Shown piece by piece: positions 1-10,541 of a stretch of DNA of 64,000 nucleotides. Within the stretch, counting starts at the first letter, position 1. Each line of letters opens with the position of its first letter. The notes below the pieces were generated by a model. The model was not told where the DNA came from, made no database searches, and saw only the letters and a program-made list of their open reading frames with translations. The translations under genes were made by a program, and so were the position numbers. Origin of the DNA: Kingdonia uniflora (Eukaryota; Streptophyta; Magnoliopsida; Ranunculales; Circaeasteraceae); contig JACGCM010001011.1 of the NCBI GenBank assembly GCA_014058105.1, positions 1,803,501 to 1,867,500 on the forward strand, read 5' to 3'.

Positions 1-238
1 TTTCACATGTGTTTGCAAGCCTCTTGTGACAAATGTCATCCATTAAAATGAACGTAATTTATGGGATCAGAGCAAACCAAAATAATAAGTTATCTTCTAT
101 ATTAGAAATACGTAAAAGAAATTGAACTAAACTAACCGTTTAAACGATATCTCAAACAAATTTATTTACCAATAAAGAACATGGTTGGGACGGAGTAATG
201 GCTGATAGTAACTAGCATAAACTATATGAAAATGAGGG
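1..238. other. Left-edge flank, no gene seen
   Basis: AT-rich sequence before the first LTR. I see no reading frame, RNA gene or repeat boundary in it that I can support. Confidence 0.5.
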
Positions 239-934
239 TGTTGAAAGCCGAGCTCAAATGAGGCCTGTCAAAGATGATTGTTATGAAGCGTCACAAAGGT
301 GTCCATTTTTTTAAGGCAATTCTTTGAGTCATAGTTCACTGTGACATCATGGTGGAATATTGTAGAGTAGCTAGGCAAACATGCTCCATATTGGCAAAAT
401 ACTAGGAACAATTACCTGGTTAATTACATGACCAGCCTCAATCACTTTCTGAATTAATCAAATAAATCAGAAGTTTCTATTGAGAAGCTCTCCCAATATT
501 TATTCGAACAGAAGAGGTAGAATGCTCTCTGCTCGAATAAGACACAATGTCTATTGGAACAAAAGAGGCAGAATGCCTTCTGTTCGAATAGACTTTGGAG
601 TCAGTTCGAACATCGGAAAACTCAGTTTTGAGTGTTGAATTGAAGCCATTAGTTTTGACTCGAGATTTGTATAAATGTAATAAGTCTCCCCACTATATAA
701 GGGAGACTTACGGTATTTCTTAGCCACCCTTGGTGAGATCTATTTGCGATGAATCCTTGGAGAAAAATCTTGAGAAACCTTAAATTGGTTTGTGATTGTA
801 ACCAATGATCATTGAATAAAACTCTCTCTCTCTATTTTGTGTGGACGTAGGCAATTTGCCGAACCATATTTTTTTAGTTTGTCCATCGCTAATCGGATCT
901 AATCGATGGTCAGCTTCAGCGGTGCGGTTCAACA
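239..934 (+). repeat. 5' LTR of copia element
   Basis: It begins TGTTGAA and ends TTCAACA, a 7-bp inverted terminal match starting TG and ending CA. Inside are a TATA-like CTATATAAG near 692 and an AATAAAA polyadenylation-like signal near 816 followed by a CT run. Between about 490 and 610 are two related segments built around GAACAGAAGAGG / GAACAAAAGAGG and TTCGAATA motifs, probably duplicated U3 elements. The right end is followed by a primer-site remnant and gag. No 3' partner LTR exists in the window, so its TSD cannot be checked. Confidence 0.75.
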
Positions 935-936
935 AT

Positions 937-948
937 TACTATAAGAGC
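937..948 (+). other. Decayed tRNA-iMet-type primer-binding site
   Basis: TACTATAAGAGC lies 2 bp after the LTR end. The usual plant copia site is TGGTATCAGAGC, so three positions differ. Position and residual match support the call. Confidence 0.6.
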
Positions 949-1035
949 GAGACTGTATCCTCGGTGGCTCTCGAAATTTAAGAAAACGGCTTATCTCGAT
1001 TTCACTTTGTTTTCGATTTTGATTTTGATTATTGT

Positions 1036-1995
1036 ATGAAAATTAGGGAAATAATGGTAGAAGGAGATAAACCTAGTTCCTCGACGATGCCTAAACGGAA
1101 TAACACAACGATTATGTTTAACAATGCCAAAATTGAAGTTGAGAAATTCAATGGCACAAATAACTTTGGCATGTGGCGATGCAAAGTTATTGATGCGCTC
1201 AGTCAAACAGATTTGGACGAGGTGTTGGAAGACAAACCCAAGGAGGTAGATGAGAGAGTTTGGAAGAAGATGAAAAAAATGGCATGTGGTCAAATTCGGT
1301 CATGCCTAGCTCAAGACATAAAGTACTTTGTGATGAATGAAACCTCAGTGAAAGAGATTTAAAGGATTCTTGAGGAGAAGTATTTGGTGAAGAGCATCCA
1401 AAATCCACTCTATTTGAAGAGGAAACTGTATCGCTTCACGATGAGACAAGGGATTTCTATTTCGGAGCACTTGAACGATTTCACCAAGTTACTTGTCGAC
1501 TTAGGGAATCTAGAAGAAGTTGTTGGTGATGAGGACAAAGCTCTATTGTTCTTGAACTCACTTCCCGAAGAGTTCAAATACTTTGTTACGATGATAACCT
1601 ATGGGAAAAGTTCTTTGCAATATTCGAATGTGACTACGGTGATGGTAAATCATGAGTACCGAAAGAAGGATAAACGTGAGTCCAACAAGTCAACGTCTGA
1701 GGTATTGATGGCAAGAGGGAGGTCTACGCATAAGAAAAAGTCTAGTACTAACAACTCTCGATCGAAGTCAAGAGGTTATGGTATGAATCGCAACAATTTG
1801 GGTAAAGGCCAATGTGCGATTTGTAAAGAGACGGGACATTGGAAAAATGAGTGTCATGGGCTTCTAAAGAAGAAGAAAGGTGGAAAAGTTGGTTCTTCAA
1901 TAAATGTTGCTCAAGAACGTAGGGGAAGTGAAGGTAATAATTATAACTTTTCTTTAACTATATCATCTAGTACATGTATTGTTGATTCCAAATAA
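1036..1995 (+). pseudogene. copia gag (UBN2-type) with CCHC zinc knuckle
   Basis: Structural capsid-like protein that packages element RNA. From the ATG at 1036 the frame runs to a stop at 1360-1362, where the family usually has a Trp, and then continues in the same frame to 1995. The N-terminal part has the UBN2 hallmarks (KIEVEKFNGTNNFGMWR, then a KSIQNPLYLKRKLYRF stretch and a DEDKALLFLNSLPEEF stretch). A CCHC zinc knuckle, CAICKETGHWKNEC, lies at about 1813-1854, followed by a Lys-rich tail. Two adjacent stop codons at 1993-1998 separate gag from the protease, which stays in the same frame. The product would be truncated at residue 108. Confidence 0.85.
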
Positions 1996-1998
1996 TAG

Positions 1999-2307
1999 AT
2001 TTTAGATTTGGGTGCTACTTATCATATTTGTCTCGAAAGGGGTTATTTTTCTAGTTTTAGAAAGCTAGAAGGTGGAGCTGTGTTGATGGAAAATGATGAT
2101 TCATGTCATATAATGAGGATAGGCACCATTCATCTTAAGTTGCACAATGGTTTGGTTTCAGAAACTGAGGAGGTTCGGTATATTCCGACTATGAAGAAGA
2201 GTATTATCTCAACTAGTTTACTTGAAGCAAAATGCAACAAGGTTATGTCTAAAAATGGCGTGAAAAAGGTTCTTAAGGGTGTAATAGTAGTGTTGAAGGG
2301 TCAATAA
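1999..2307 (+). pseudogene. copia aspartic protease remnant
   Basis: Continues the gag frame after the double stop. The segment ILDLGATYHIC corresponds to the copia protease active-site region (normally D-S/T-G-A/C); here Ser/Thr has become Leu, so it should be inactive. Downstream, VRYIPTMKKSIISTSLLEAKC matches the conserved C-terminal part of the copia protease and the start of the pre-integrase region. It ends at a stop at 2305-2307. Confidence 0.75.
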
Positions 2308-2337
2308 AGAAACAAAAACCTATATTATTTATATGGT

Positions 2338-3270
2338 ATGGTTGTTCTTGGGGAAGTTGCTACTATGAAAAGTGTGGAGACTACTTCCAAAGATACCACA
2401 AGACAATGGCATATGCGTTGGGCGTATACAGGGGAGAAGTCCTTGAGAGTTTGTGCGAACCAAGGGGTAATAAAAGGTGCTAAGGTGTGCAAGTTAGATT
2501 TTTGTGAACGTGTTCTATGCAAGTAGCCCAGGGTGAAGTTTGGCACGGTTATCCATCATACTCGTGGAATCCTTGACTAAGTTCATTCAGATGTATGAGG
2601 ACCCTCCAGGAATGCATCATTGGAGGTAAACATTATTTTGTGTCGTTTGTTGATGATTTTTCTAGGTGTGCATAGGTATATACCATGAGGAAGGATGAAG
2701 TCCTAGAAATATTCATGAGGTGGAAGAAGTTGATAGAAACTTAAACTGGCAGAAAGATCAAGTTGCTCCATTCAGATAATGGTGGAGAGTATACAAGTGA
2801 TCCATTCTTACAAGTATGTAAAAGGATGAGGGGATTGTTCGATATTTCATCGTTAGGGAGACATCGTAATAAAATGAGGTAGCGGAGTGCATAAATCGTT
2901 CTTTGCTTGAGATCAGGTACGGTGTATGTTGTCTAATTCAGGGTTAGGCAAAGCATTTTGGGCTGAGGATTTGGCATATGCATGCTACCTCGTTAATAGG
3001 TTGCCTTTGGCTATAATTAAGGGTATAATACCAATGGAAGCTTGGTCGGGTGAACCTGCTATAGATTATGATACTCTTCATATTTTTAGGTGTTTGGTAT
3101 AGTATTATGTCAAAGATGATAAGTTAGATCCCTTAGCCAAGAAAGCCATTTTTTTGGGTAAGAAAAAAGGTATGAAAGCTACAAGTTATGAGATACTAAA
3201 GACCGCAATATTATTTTGAGCACGGATGTCACTTTTAATGAGACTTCTATGATAAAGTCACATGTCTCTG
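2338..3270 (+). pseudogene. copia integrase remnant (HHCC zinc domain and rve core)
   Basis: The pre-integrase zinc domain is readable at 2338-2526 (WHMRWAYTGEKSL ... KLDFCERVLC). A frame carrying VHSD and GPSR follows near 2580-2610, then HSDNGGEYTSDPF near 2773-2810, the second catalytic-Asp region of the rve core. From 2930 to 3060 comes the typical AFWAEDLAYACYLVNRLP-like stretch, partly in other frames. Multiple stops and frameshifts break it, so no functional integrase could be made. Confidence 0.75.
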
Positions 3271-3308
3271 AGCACAAAGAGATGATGACAAACAAGATTT
3301 TGCAGTAG

Positions 3309-4245
3309 GTGGAGATTGATGTGTCTTCACATGATCCCGATAGTTCTATACCAAAGGGGGTGTCATCTACCGGTGTGACAACGGAAGATGAGCCATTAGT
3401 TTATATTCTAGATGATGAAGACACAGACGAAGGTGGAGCATTTGGTAGTACAGATGAGGATACTTCGGTGGTGGAGTCAATTATAACTAGTAAACCAAAG
3501 AAGAATACAAGAAAGTTGGGGCTTTCAAAGGACATGGTATTTCCAAAGGTGAAGGCCACGGTAGTCTACGCATTACCGGTCATTGAAGATGATGTTCCTT
3601 CCACTTATAAGGGAGAAATTTATGATTTTGAGGCTAACCATTAGAAGGGAACGATGAAGGAAGAGATGTATTCTTTTTTCAAGAACAGAACTTGGAAACT
3701 TTTAAAATTGCCTAAGGGAAAGAAGACGATTGGTTGTAAGTGGGTCTACACAAAAAAACAAGGATCTCAAGATGATGATATACACTTCAAGGCAAGACTC
3801 GTTGCTAAAGGTTATGCTCAAAGGGAGGAGATTGATTATAATGAAGTTTTTTCTCCAGTGGTGAAATACTCCTCCATTCGTATTATTTTGGCCTTGGTAG
3901 CATAATTTTATTTAGAGTTACAACAACTCATTATTAAGACGGCGTTCTTATATAAAAATTTGAAAGAAGAGATCTATATGACTCAGTTGGGTGGCTTTAA
4001 AGTTGCTAGAAATGAAGATTATGTGTGTAAGCTGAAGAGATCGTTGTACGGTTTGAAGCAGTCTCCAAGACAATGGTACAAATGGTTTGATCAGTTTATG
4101 ATTGGGCAAAAGTACAAACAGAGTCTTTATGACCACTGTGTCTACTTGCGTAAACTACGTGATGAGTCATTTATTTACTTACTTTTGTATGTGGATGATA
4201 TGTTTATTGCGTGTAAGTACAAAAATTTGATTGACAAGTTAAAGA
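3309..4245 (+). pseudogene. copia reverse transcriptase (RVT_2), truncated
   Basis: An acidic linker (3309-3640) leads to RVT_2. The segments are NRTWKLLKLPKGKKTIGCKW (3680-3750), ARLVAKGYAQREEIDYNEVF, then after a stop near 3905 EEIYMTQLGGF, KLKRSLYGLKQSPRQWYKWF and the active-site motif LLYVDDMFIAC (4186-4215), whose YVDD is intact. The reading breaks within about 30 bp of LIDKLKKAE. RNase H, expected next, is absent, so the truncation is a physical junction and not a point mutation. Confidence 0.85.
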
Positions 4246-4570
4246 AGGCCGAAATAATGATAAGATTGGATCATATTGTTCCGTTCAACCTTAATCGCCT
4301 CCATAACCTTCTCCATGACTTTTTGGTGCTCGGTCATTTGGTTATGCAGCTCCAACCTCACTGTAGCCCTCACTTCCTCTACGACTCTCTTTTTCTCTTT
4401 TTTAGCCTCTGCAATTAAACTACCCAACTGAGCCTTTAACTCTTTATTTTCTTCCTTTAATGAACGATCCGTTATGGTTTAAGCCTAAACCTTGCGGGAG
4501 AGCTCGAGCTTATCATTATTTCTTTTTAACAGACCCCGAGATAAATCTTTGACTAGCATCGACAACTGCC
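4240..4570 (-). pseudogene. Antisense ORF of Tat-C, C-terminal coiled coil
   Basis: On the minus strand a highly charged stretch reads TDRSLKEENKELKAQLGSLI then AEAKKEKKRVVEEVRATVRL, with heptad-like spacing of Leu/Val, a probable coiled coil. It ends abruptly at about 4245 where the copia RT begins. Tat-A has comparable coiled-coil coding in the same relative place (40029-42829, minus). No biochemical role is known to me. Confidence 0.5.
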
Positions 4571-4787
4571 AAAGCTACACAGTTTAGAAAATGCAATCAC
4601 AAGAACAGTATATAAGGAATAACCAGAGGTCAAAATATAACTATACATGCGTGACTTGATCTTGGAACAACTCCTCGAGATTCTCTGGGTCTTTTAGAGT
4701 AAGTTAAAAGTAGTGACTCCCAATATCACTGAGTCTAGTCACTGTAGCAGATCGAGAATGATCACTTAGTTAGATCTCATGAGTTTT

Positions 4788-6005
4788 CTACCTGGTTTGC
4801 ACGGCATCGTCGTCATCTCCCACCTCATTATCACCGACCTTACACTTCTTCGACTTATCTTTCTCAGGGATCCCAGCTTTAGCAGTTCCAAGCACGGACA
4901 AAGTCAAAGCTTCAGCAGTCGGTTGAACCACCTTCTTGTTTAATAGAAGCTCCTGACTAGCCTTTTTCAGCAGGCAAAGCTTCCGACTGATACATAAAGT
5001 CTCAGGAAGCAGAATATTTGCCAAATTAATCATTGTTGGCTTATCGAGACCACCAGTAGTGGTCGACGACAAACTTTTTTATTTAGGTTCTCCTCTTGCC
5101 TAGCCATAACTCGCATCTGGTTAGCCCGCTGGATTTTGAGAATCTCAGAGTTAGCCCTTTTATCCCTTTGGATCTTCAGATCATCAAAAACTTCTTTGAG
5201 TTCATTCTTCTCTCGGCCAACACGGTCAAAAAGACTTTAATCGTTAGGAGTAGCAATTTCCCGAGGACCTACAAGAAGAAACAACAAGGGACAAATGAAA
5301 TGATTAAAAGCACAAACATACAAAGATAATTACTTATCAAGTTTAACGATAAACACTAACTCGGATTAAAATATTTAAAGTTCAGCTCGAGCGTTGGGCA
5401 TACAGTTCCTTCTAACCCGTACAAGATGGTCGTTCTATGGTCGACCAGCAGAATCAAAATCAAAAAATCTTGGTCTCGAAGAATCACTGTACAAATAACA
5501 GCTCCGGCTCGTCCTTACAAAATTTATTTTGTAGAATTTTATAACATCTAAAGCAACAAATATTTTCTCAACCCCATTCGCGCTCCATCTCCTGTTTAAA
5601 GTCTCATAAACTTTCTTCATCTCGTACACATTGTCGTTTAGCGATGTTGGGCAGCAATGTAACAGATTCACAACCCCCTTTTGGAAATGGGCCAGCGGTA
5701 TCATAAGACTTTAAACAAACTTATTGGTATAGTACAAAAAACCATCACTATGACCACCCCAAGGGCCCGGTGTAATACTCTAAACTCACATCGTCTAGTA
5801 GATTCCTATCCTTCCTAGCTTGTTCGAGGCAAGGAACTTGATAACACTTTTTTGGCCCCTCTACTGGAGTGAACTCCCTAAAAAATAAATCTTTCTCCAT
5901 AACATACTTGTCACACTCACCATTTAACCTCTTTCTATACCTAAGGAATTTCTTCCCAATATCTACCCCATCCGGATATATACAAAACTCTATCTCACTA
6001 GACAT
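4788..6005 (-). pseudogene. Antisense ORF of Tat-C (gypsy-associated plant transposon protein)
   Basis: From ATG at 6005 (minus) it reads MSSEIEFCIYPDGVDIGKK ... CYQVPCLEQARKDRN. A frame change near 5740 leads into IPLAHFQKGVVNLL ... LNDNVYEMKKVYETLNRRW ... YLYSDSSRPRFFDFDSAGR (5704-5435), then DLKIQRDKRANSEILKIQRA (about 5180) and an acidic region to 4788. The same blocks in the same order occur in Tat-A at 44022-42900 (minus). They recall the N-terminal domain of 'putative gypsy type transposon' proteins (PF04195-like), encoded antisense between integrase and the 3' LTR; that family call is from memory. Frameshifts and stops make it a pseudogene. Confidence 0.6.
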
Positions 6006-7587
6006 GTACTATCCCTAACAATTGCCCCTAACATTTTAGGCTCGACCTGTCAAGGTACGGCTGTTGCAACCTCGCCCAATCCTTTCCAACTATCTACAAC
6101 CTACTCCTTCGCATTATCAAACTCGTACTCTCGTCCAAATAAAAGCATTTCTTCTTAGCTTGATGAGACTACAAACTTACTCTTAGGAACTAAGTTCTTA
6201 ATACGCATACCCGACATATAAAGAAAAGCAGTGATAGACTATTAAAACTTCTACTACAATTTGTCCCAACATTTTTTGGCCGATAACTTCATCAAGAACA
6301 TAGCAATCCTAAACATCCACAATTACTTTAAACAACAAACCCTAGTTCACTTATTAATAGTTTTCTTATCCTAATTCTTGTCCCAAAATACACAATTACC
6401 CTAAAAAAGCAATTTCATTAATTATTTTAAAAAAATTTAAGGGGAAGTCATATGCATTTTCACTCACATTTACCCCCTCCCCAAAACCCCCAAATTAATA
6501 GAAACACAATTACAGATTCCTCGCACACAATCAACCAAAATTAAAGCAAAGCAAAAACCATTATTTAATCAAATCCATGTTCAACCCAACAAAATTACAC
6601 AATTCAAATTACAAATCACAAAAATCAAAAGTAACAATACCAACCTAAACTGGAAGAACCACAATCCTCAACTTTCACAGAAAACTTGGGCAGACGACTC
6701 TTGGATCGATGTTCTTCAGGAACAAATAGTACACAGTGAGCAATTTCACCAAAGTTCTTTAGATGGGTGGCATCACAGAGATTGGAAACTCTCTCTCTAG
6801 AATTGGCTTTCTCAAAAAAAATTGTCTTTCTAAAATAGAAGAATGACCCTTGGGAAGAAAGAGACGAGATTTAATACTCTCTCAGTTTTTTAAACGACGG
6901 TTCCTTACAACATGTATCAGCCTCCTTCGATTTATGAAAAGAGGCATCCTTTCCCTTTCGCCCACTCATCTCCATTATTTATCTTAGGAAAGCGCACCCT
7001 GTCATCATTTCCCCTTTTCACATCAGCCATTAAAATAGTATTCAAACTTCTTTTTTACCAACACAGTCTAAATACTACACAATTTGAACGTCTACTCACT
7101 CCTCTTTCCCTCAAGTTCATACTCCTACATAATTTCCCTTCAGACCCCTTTTATTAAGACTGTTGTAGAACAAAAATTTAGAATTTCAAAATTTACCAAA
7201 CGGATGTCTCGGATAAGTAGTTGTCACAGATTAGCATGAGATGTGCATTTATACACAACACAAGTGACACACATGACAACAAACCTATACCAACCAGTTC
7301 GATACAAATTCGTTCATAATAGATAAGTTTGATTTCATACAAGCACGAGAACATAGTTACGAACTATAGAATACTAAAGCTTGCAAAAAAAATTATTCAC
7401 TCAAATCGACCTTGGCATACAAGCAGGGTGATTCAGTTCACCACAATGAATTATTTCTCCACCAGCTGCTCTCTAATCCACTTCTGCAAGTTTTTCCATG
7501 GCAATTTCCCTCATAGCATCTTTTCAAACTCCTACATCAAGGATCAGATTTTGAAAGAAATTACACTAGAATTGACGATTTAGCTTT
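6006..7587. other. AT-rich spacer of Tat-C between antisense ORFs
   Basis: No supported gene. The segment around 6870-6960 resembles Tat-A at about 44550-44640 (both pass through a CTCCTTA or TTCCTTA stretch followed by ACATGT.TCAG), so it is probably the shared upstream region of the long antisense ORF. The short plus-strand ORFs here have no recognisable content. Confidence 0.5.
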
Positions 7588-7751
7588 ACACACCTTTCCT
7601 CCTCATTCAGACCCTCCAATCGCAATGGCCACTCAGGTAATACCGCGTCATAAGGCAACAGTTGAAAATACCACTCACGCAGTTCAGCCACCTAGATGGC
7701 TAGTCTACCCTCCAATACATGCTGACGACATTGGGAACGTGCCCTCACCAT
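7588..7751 (-). pseudogene. Second antisense ORF of Tat-C (MVRARSQ family)
   Basis: From ATG at 7751 (minus) it reads MVRARSQCRQHVLEGRLAI, a stop, then VAELREWYFQLLPYDAVLPE and a GLNEEER segment. Tat-A encodes the matching MVRGRSQRVHHAIEGRFYIK ... VAELYERYFHHLPYDAVLSR at 45370-45041 (minus). Conservation of protein wording between two diverged copies suggests it was once translated. Function unknown. Confidence 0.55.
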
Positions 7752-8759
7752 AATAATTGTAATCGCAAAAAAGCAGGAGAATCACCAAAAGAGGGAAGGA
7801 TAAATTATCCCCAAGGGCCAAACTCCTTATATAGCCGAAGGAAAATAGATTTTTGGGAAAACAAATTTTGGGAAAATAGATTTTGGGAAACAGTATATAT
7901 TACATGTCAATCCCAATGCGTGATTACAGGGATGCAATATTATCCGTAAAAGTCAATCGTATATTTCCCATCACAAGATTTCCTAGATAACAGAGGAAGT
8001 AAAATTTGACCAAGGGTATACGTAACCATTATCCAACCAGTTCGAGCAAAGTCACTAGAGGTCGAAGTATTATCTCCATTCAGGAACCTGAAGTTTTTAT
8101 TGAAGAATATATTTCCAAGAAGTCAACAGGCAAGATTGACCCATAACAGTTTTACTCTTGATAACGATCATCACAGTTCGCGTCACTAAGTTCGCATGAT
8201 AGAAGGTCGAAGTACTAAATTTTAAAGCTGTAGAAATAACATACTGAAGGCAGAGAACAAGGGTAAATTTTCATTAAAATAGTACAAACTACAAACAAGT
8301 ATTTTAACTTATTTACAGCCTATACAACCACACTCGTGAAAACCCCTCTAACCGATACCAGCTGCATTGTCTTCGTTTTCCACAATAGTTTCTGCCATGC
8401 CACGAAGGCAATCTTCACGATCAGCCTCAACAAGAATGATGTAATGAAACTGGTGAAGCCAAAAGTACTCTTCACTGGTTTCTTCTACCTCAACCGTAGT
8501 CAAACCTTGAAAAGTAAGCTCCACCGATATCGAGGTTGGATCGGCAAGTGATTGTTGACAAAAATAACGCGTTTTTAATTCATCCAGCTTCGCTACAATG
8601 CGCTACTCACGTTCTGAACAACGGGTCTGGGATCTTGTTTTCACCATCATCTTTATTAAGTTTTGCTAATGGAACCACGAGATGCCAAGGAGAAGCTATC
8701 TATAAGCAAGTGCAACAGACCATAAATTCCATTAGTCAAAGATAATGTCATTAATGCGT
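7752..8759. other. Decayed spacer of Tat-C with a third antisense coding remnant
   Basis: Mostly non-coding. About 8390-8620 resembles Tat-A at about 46440-46690 (minus-strand coding, ATG near 46703) but is too decayed to delimit an ORF. Two direct copies of a TTTTGGGAAA-type motif lie near 7853-7888. Confidence 0.35.
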
Positions 8760-9429
8760 CTAGGAAATCTACAGGTCAAGTCAAATGATTCATGTCCAGC
8801 ACAACACGCATTAAATAGCTAGAACATACTTTCTCAAAGTTTGAGACTGCAGCAAGAGTAATCTCAATACTAGGTTGAACTTCTCAACCAAAACCAATAG
8901 TGCTTCTAGTTGAGAGAGGATGATTTCAAATACCTACTCCTGATCTCGATCTCATGTATCAAAACGACCTTCCAAGCAGTAACTCGACCTGATGATCACA
9001 AGAAGACATGCTACAATAGTGACTCATTAAAGAGCGGTTACAAGAAATAAGAATCAGTCATACCATTATACAACCGTTAGGAAGACTCGTCAAAACTACT
9101 TTGTAAAGTCCATCATTTAAAAGAGATAGTGGTCATTAAACATTCATAATATGAGACCTATAAATAAGACCAAGGAATTAAGAACAGATTAGGGACATAT
9201 TTTTCCATCTAAAAGTATATTCAATAATATCCAGAATGCTATTGAGAACTTGTAATCACGAGATAAATATCATTCCCCTTTTAAAATCCTCCCAGGAGGT
9301 CGTGGCTTTTGTCTATTCAAAGGTTTCCATTCTAATTCTTGTGTATTAGTGGTTATTTGTTTTCATCGGCATTTGCTAATCGTCTTTGGTGTGAGAACTA
9401 AGTTCGAGTTCCGAATTTATGCTCTTACA
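8760..9429 (+). repeat. 3' LTR of Tat-C (5' boundary approximate)
   Basis: Its right half aligns with the Tat-A LTR: AGACCTATAAATA promoter-like box near 9150, CCTCCCAGGAGGTCGTGGCT near 9290, GTGTGAGAACTAAGTTCG near 9390, and the end ...CTCTTACA at 9429, comparable with ...GCTATTACA of Tat-A. The 5' boundary is not sharp because U3 is diverged; I do not see the TGTAGTGGCTTATT start used by Tat-A. Confidence 0.6.
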
Positions 9430-9450
9430 AGAACTAATGGTTCTTGTAAG
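9424..9450. other. Perfect 11-bp inverted repeat with 5-nt loop
   Basis: CTTACAAGAAC, loop TAATG, GTTCTTGTAAG. The left arm overlaps the last bases of the Tat-C LTR (..CTCTTACA). It could arise by chance duplication at insertion or be a stem-loop in the flanking target. Confidence 0.6.
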
Positions 9451-10541
9451 ACCTTGAAGACATTTTAAAGGACGGATCATGAAGATGGAGGTATGGGATT
9501 TTGGAGTTAAATGGTAGAGCTGTAGAGTTTGTGTAGAGAGAGGGAGTGAGTGGCAAAAATATTCTCTCATCTTTAGTTTCTCGGTTTTCGGTGATTAACG
9601 GAGAGTTAAGTATTAACTGGAAGGTGACATGTAAATTGCCACATGGCGTAATTTAGTTGGTTCCTCAGTTCCGTACCAAATTTTCTCCTCAGAAAATCCG
9701 GACCCGTCTCTAAACACTCTGATGTGAAGTTCGATTCACAATAAATCTTAGTCATATATAGATATATATGAAACAAGTTTGTCACTGCCTTTATGCATGT
9801 CTCTAATAGTATAGGTTCATCACTGGCAGAACTGTTGTCACTTTAAACTGCAGATAAAAATTGCTGAATACACGCATTTTCAAAATTTCTTACTCTAATT
9901 GTCTTGCTAATGTCATCCCCATTTAAGTCCAACTGCCCCTAGCTCATTCGCATCAACACTTACATGAAGTGCAATCCATGGAATTAAAACCTATTCTTAA
10001 TAATAATGAGGATTTCTTATGTCTAGCTAGTTGGTGCACCATCCACGATATATTTTTGAAGTATACAGATTAAAACCTGTACCACGTTAAGTGATTTATG
10101 TTAATGCTTCAACCAAAACTTCGTCACATGGGTGCATTATGTTAACTCAATTCTTGAAGTATACAAATATAATGCAATTTTGAAGTATACAAATATAGTC
10201 GCGGGACGACTTTCACTAACTTTGTGATATGACTAATTCTCAACTGAAACTGTAACGTCACATGAGTGCCACAGGGTGTATTAGATATAATGCAATTTTG
10301 AGTACGACACTTTTAAAGTCTTTCATATATATAATACAATTTTAGGAGACAGTTTTAAGGTCTTCAATAATAAACAAAATACCTGTTGTCATTAGAAAAT
10401 TAAAAACATGAAATGAAAAATAGACACCAGATTTAAATGAAAAATAAAAATTTATTTGTATCTATATTACGATCGCAAGCCATCAACCATTCTAAAGTAA
10501 TCTCTTGATCCATTCTTACAAAAGTGCTTTAGGGTTTTTTG
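9430..10541. other. Intergenic flank upstream of kinase-C2 gene
   Basis: No supported gene. It contains a hairpin at the Tat-C LTR end (9424-9450), AT-rich sequence, and two segments with relatives right of the stack: 10105-10340 (related to 59120-59340) and about 10400-10450 (related to about 62735-62780). The latter lies within 150 bp of the kinase start codon and may be part of its promoter region. Confidence 0.5.
10105..10340. repeat. Dispersed repeat, copy 1 (partner at 59120-59340)
   Basis: Shared landmarks in the same order: AACCAAAACTT.GTCACATG, GCATTATGTTAA, GTCGC.GACGACTTT, GTCACATGA.TG or ATCACATGACTG, and a TATAATGCAATTTT / TATAATACAATTCT block followed by TTAAAGTCTT. Copy 1 carries an extra tandem piece (TTGAAGTATACAAATATA twice near 10150-10200). 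No terminal structure was recognised. Confidence 0.6.

Larger units (their letters stand above)
239..4250 (+). mobile_element. Ty1/copia (Tork/Tnt1-like) retrotransposon, 3'-truncated
   Basis: Domains run LTR, decayed primer site, gag, protease, integrase, reverse transcriptase, which is the Ty1/copia order (integrase before RT). Homology stops at about 4245-4250, shortly after the RT active site. The RNase H and 3' LTR are therefore missing, and the sequence switches directly to antisense ORFs of a Tat-type gypsy element. Stops and frameshifts occur in every domain. The wording of gag (UBN2 type) and RT resembles the Tork/Tnt1 lineage; the lineage call rests on remembered motifs. Confidence 0.85.
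4250..9429 (+). mobile_element. 3' part of a Tat-type Ty3/gypsy element (Tat-C)
   Basis: This stretch aligns by eye, in order, with the 3' part of the Tat-A element at 41.9-47.8 kb: antisense coiled-coil ORF, antisense 'YPDGVDIGKK' ORF, AT-rich spacer, antisense 'MVRARSQ' ORF, spacer, 3' LTR. Gag, protease, RT and integrase are not present; the left end is the junction with the truncated copia element. It is more decayed and diverged than Tat-A, so it is probably an older insertion of a related family. Confidence 0.7.
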
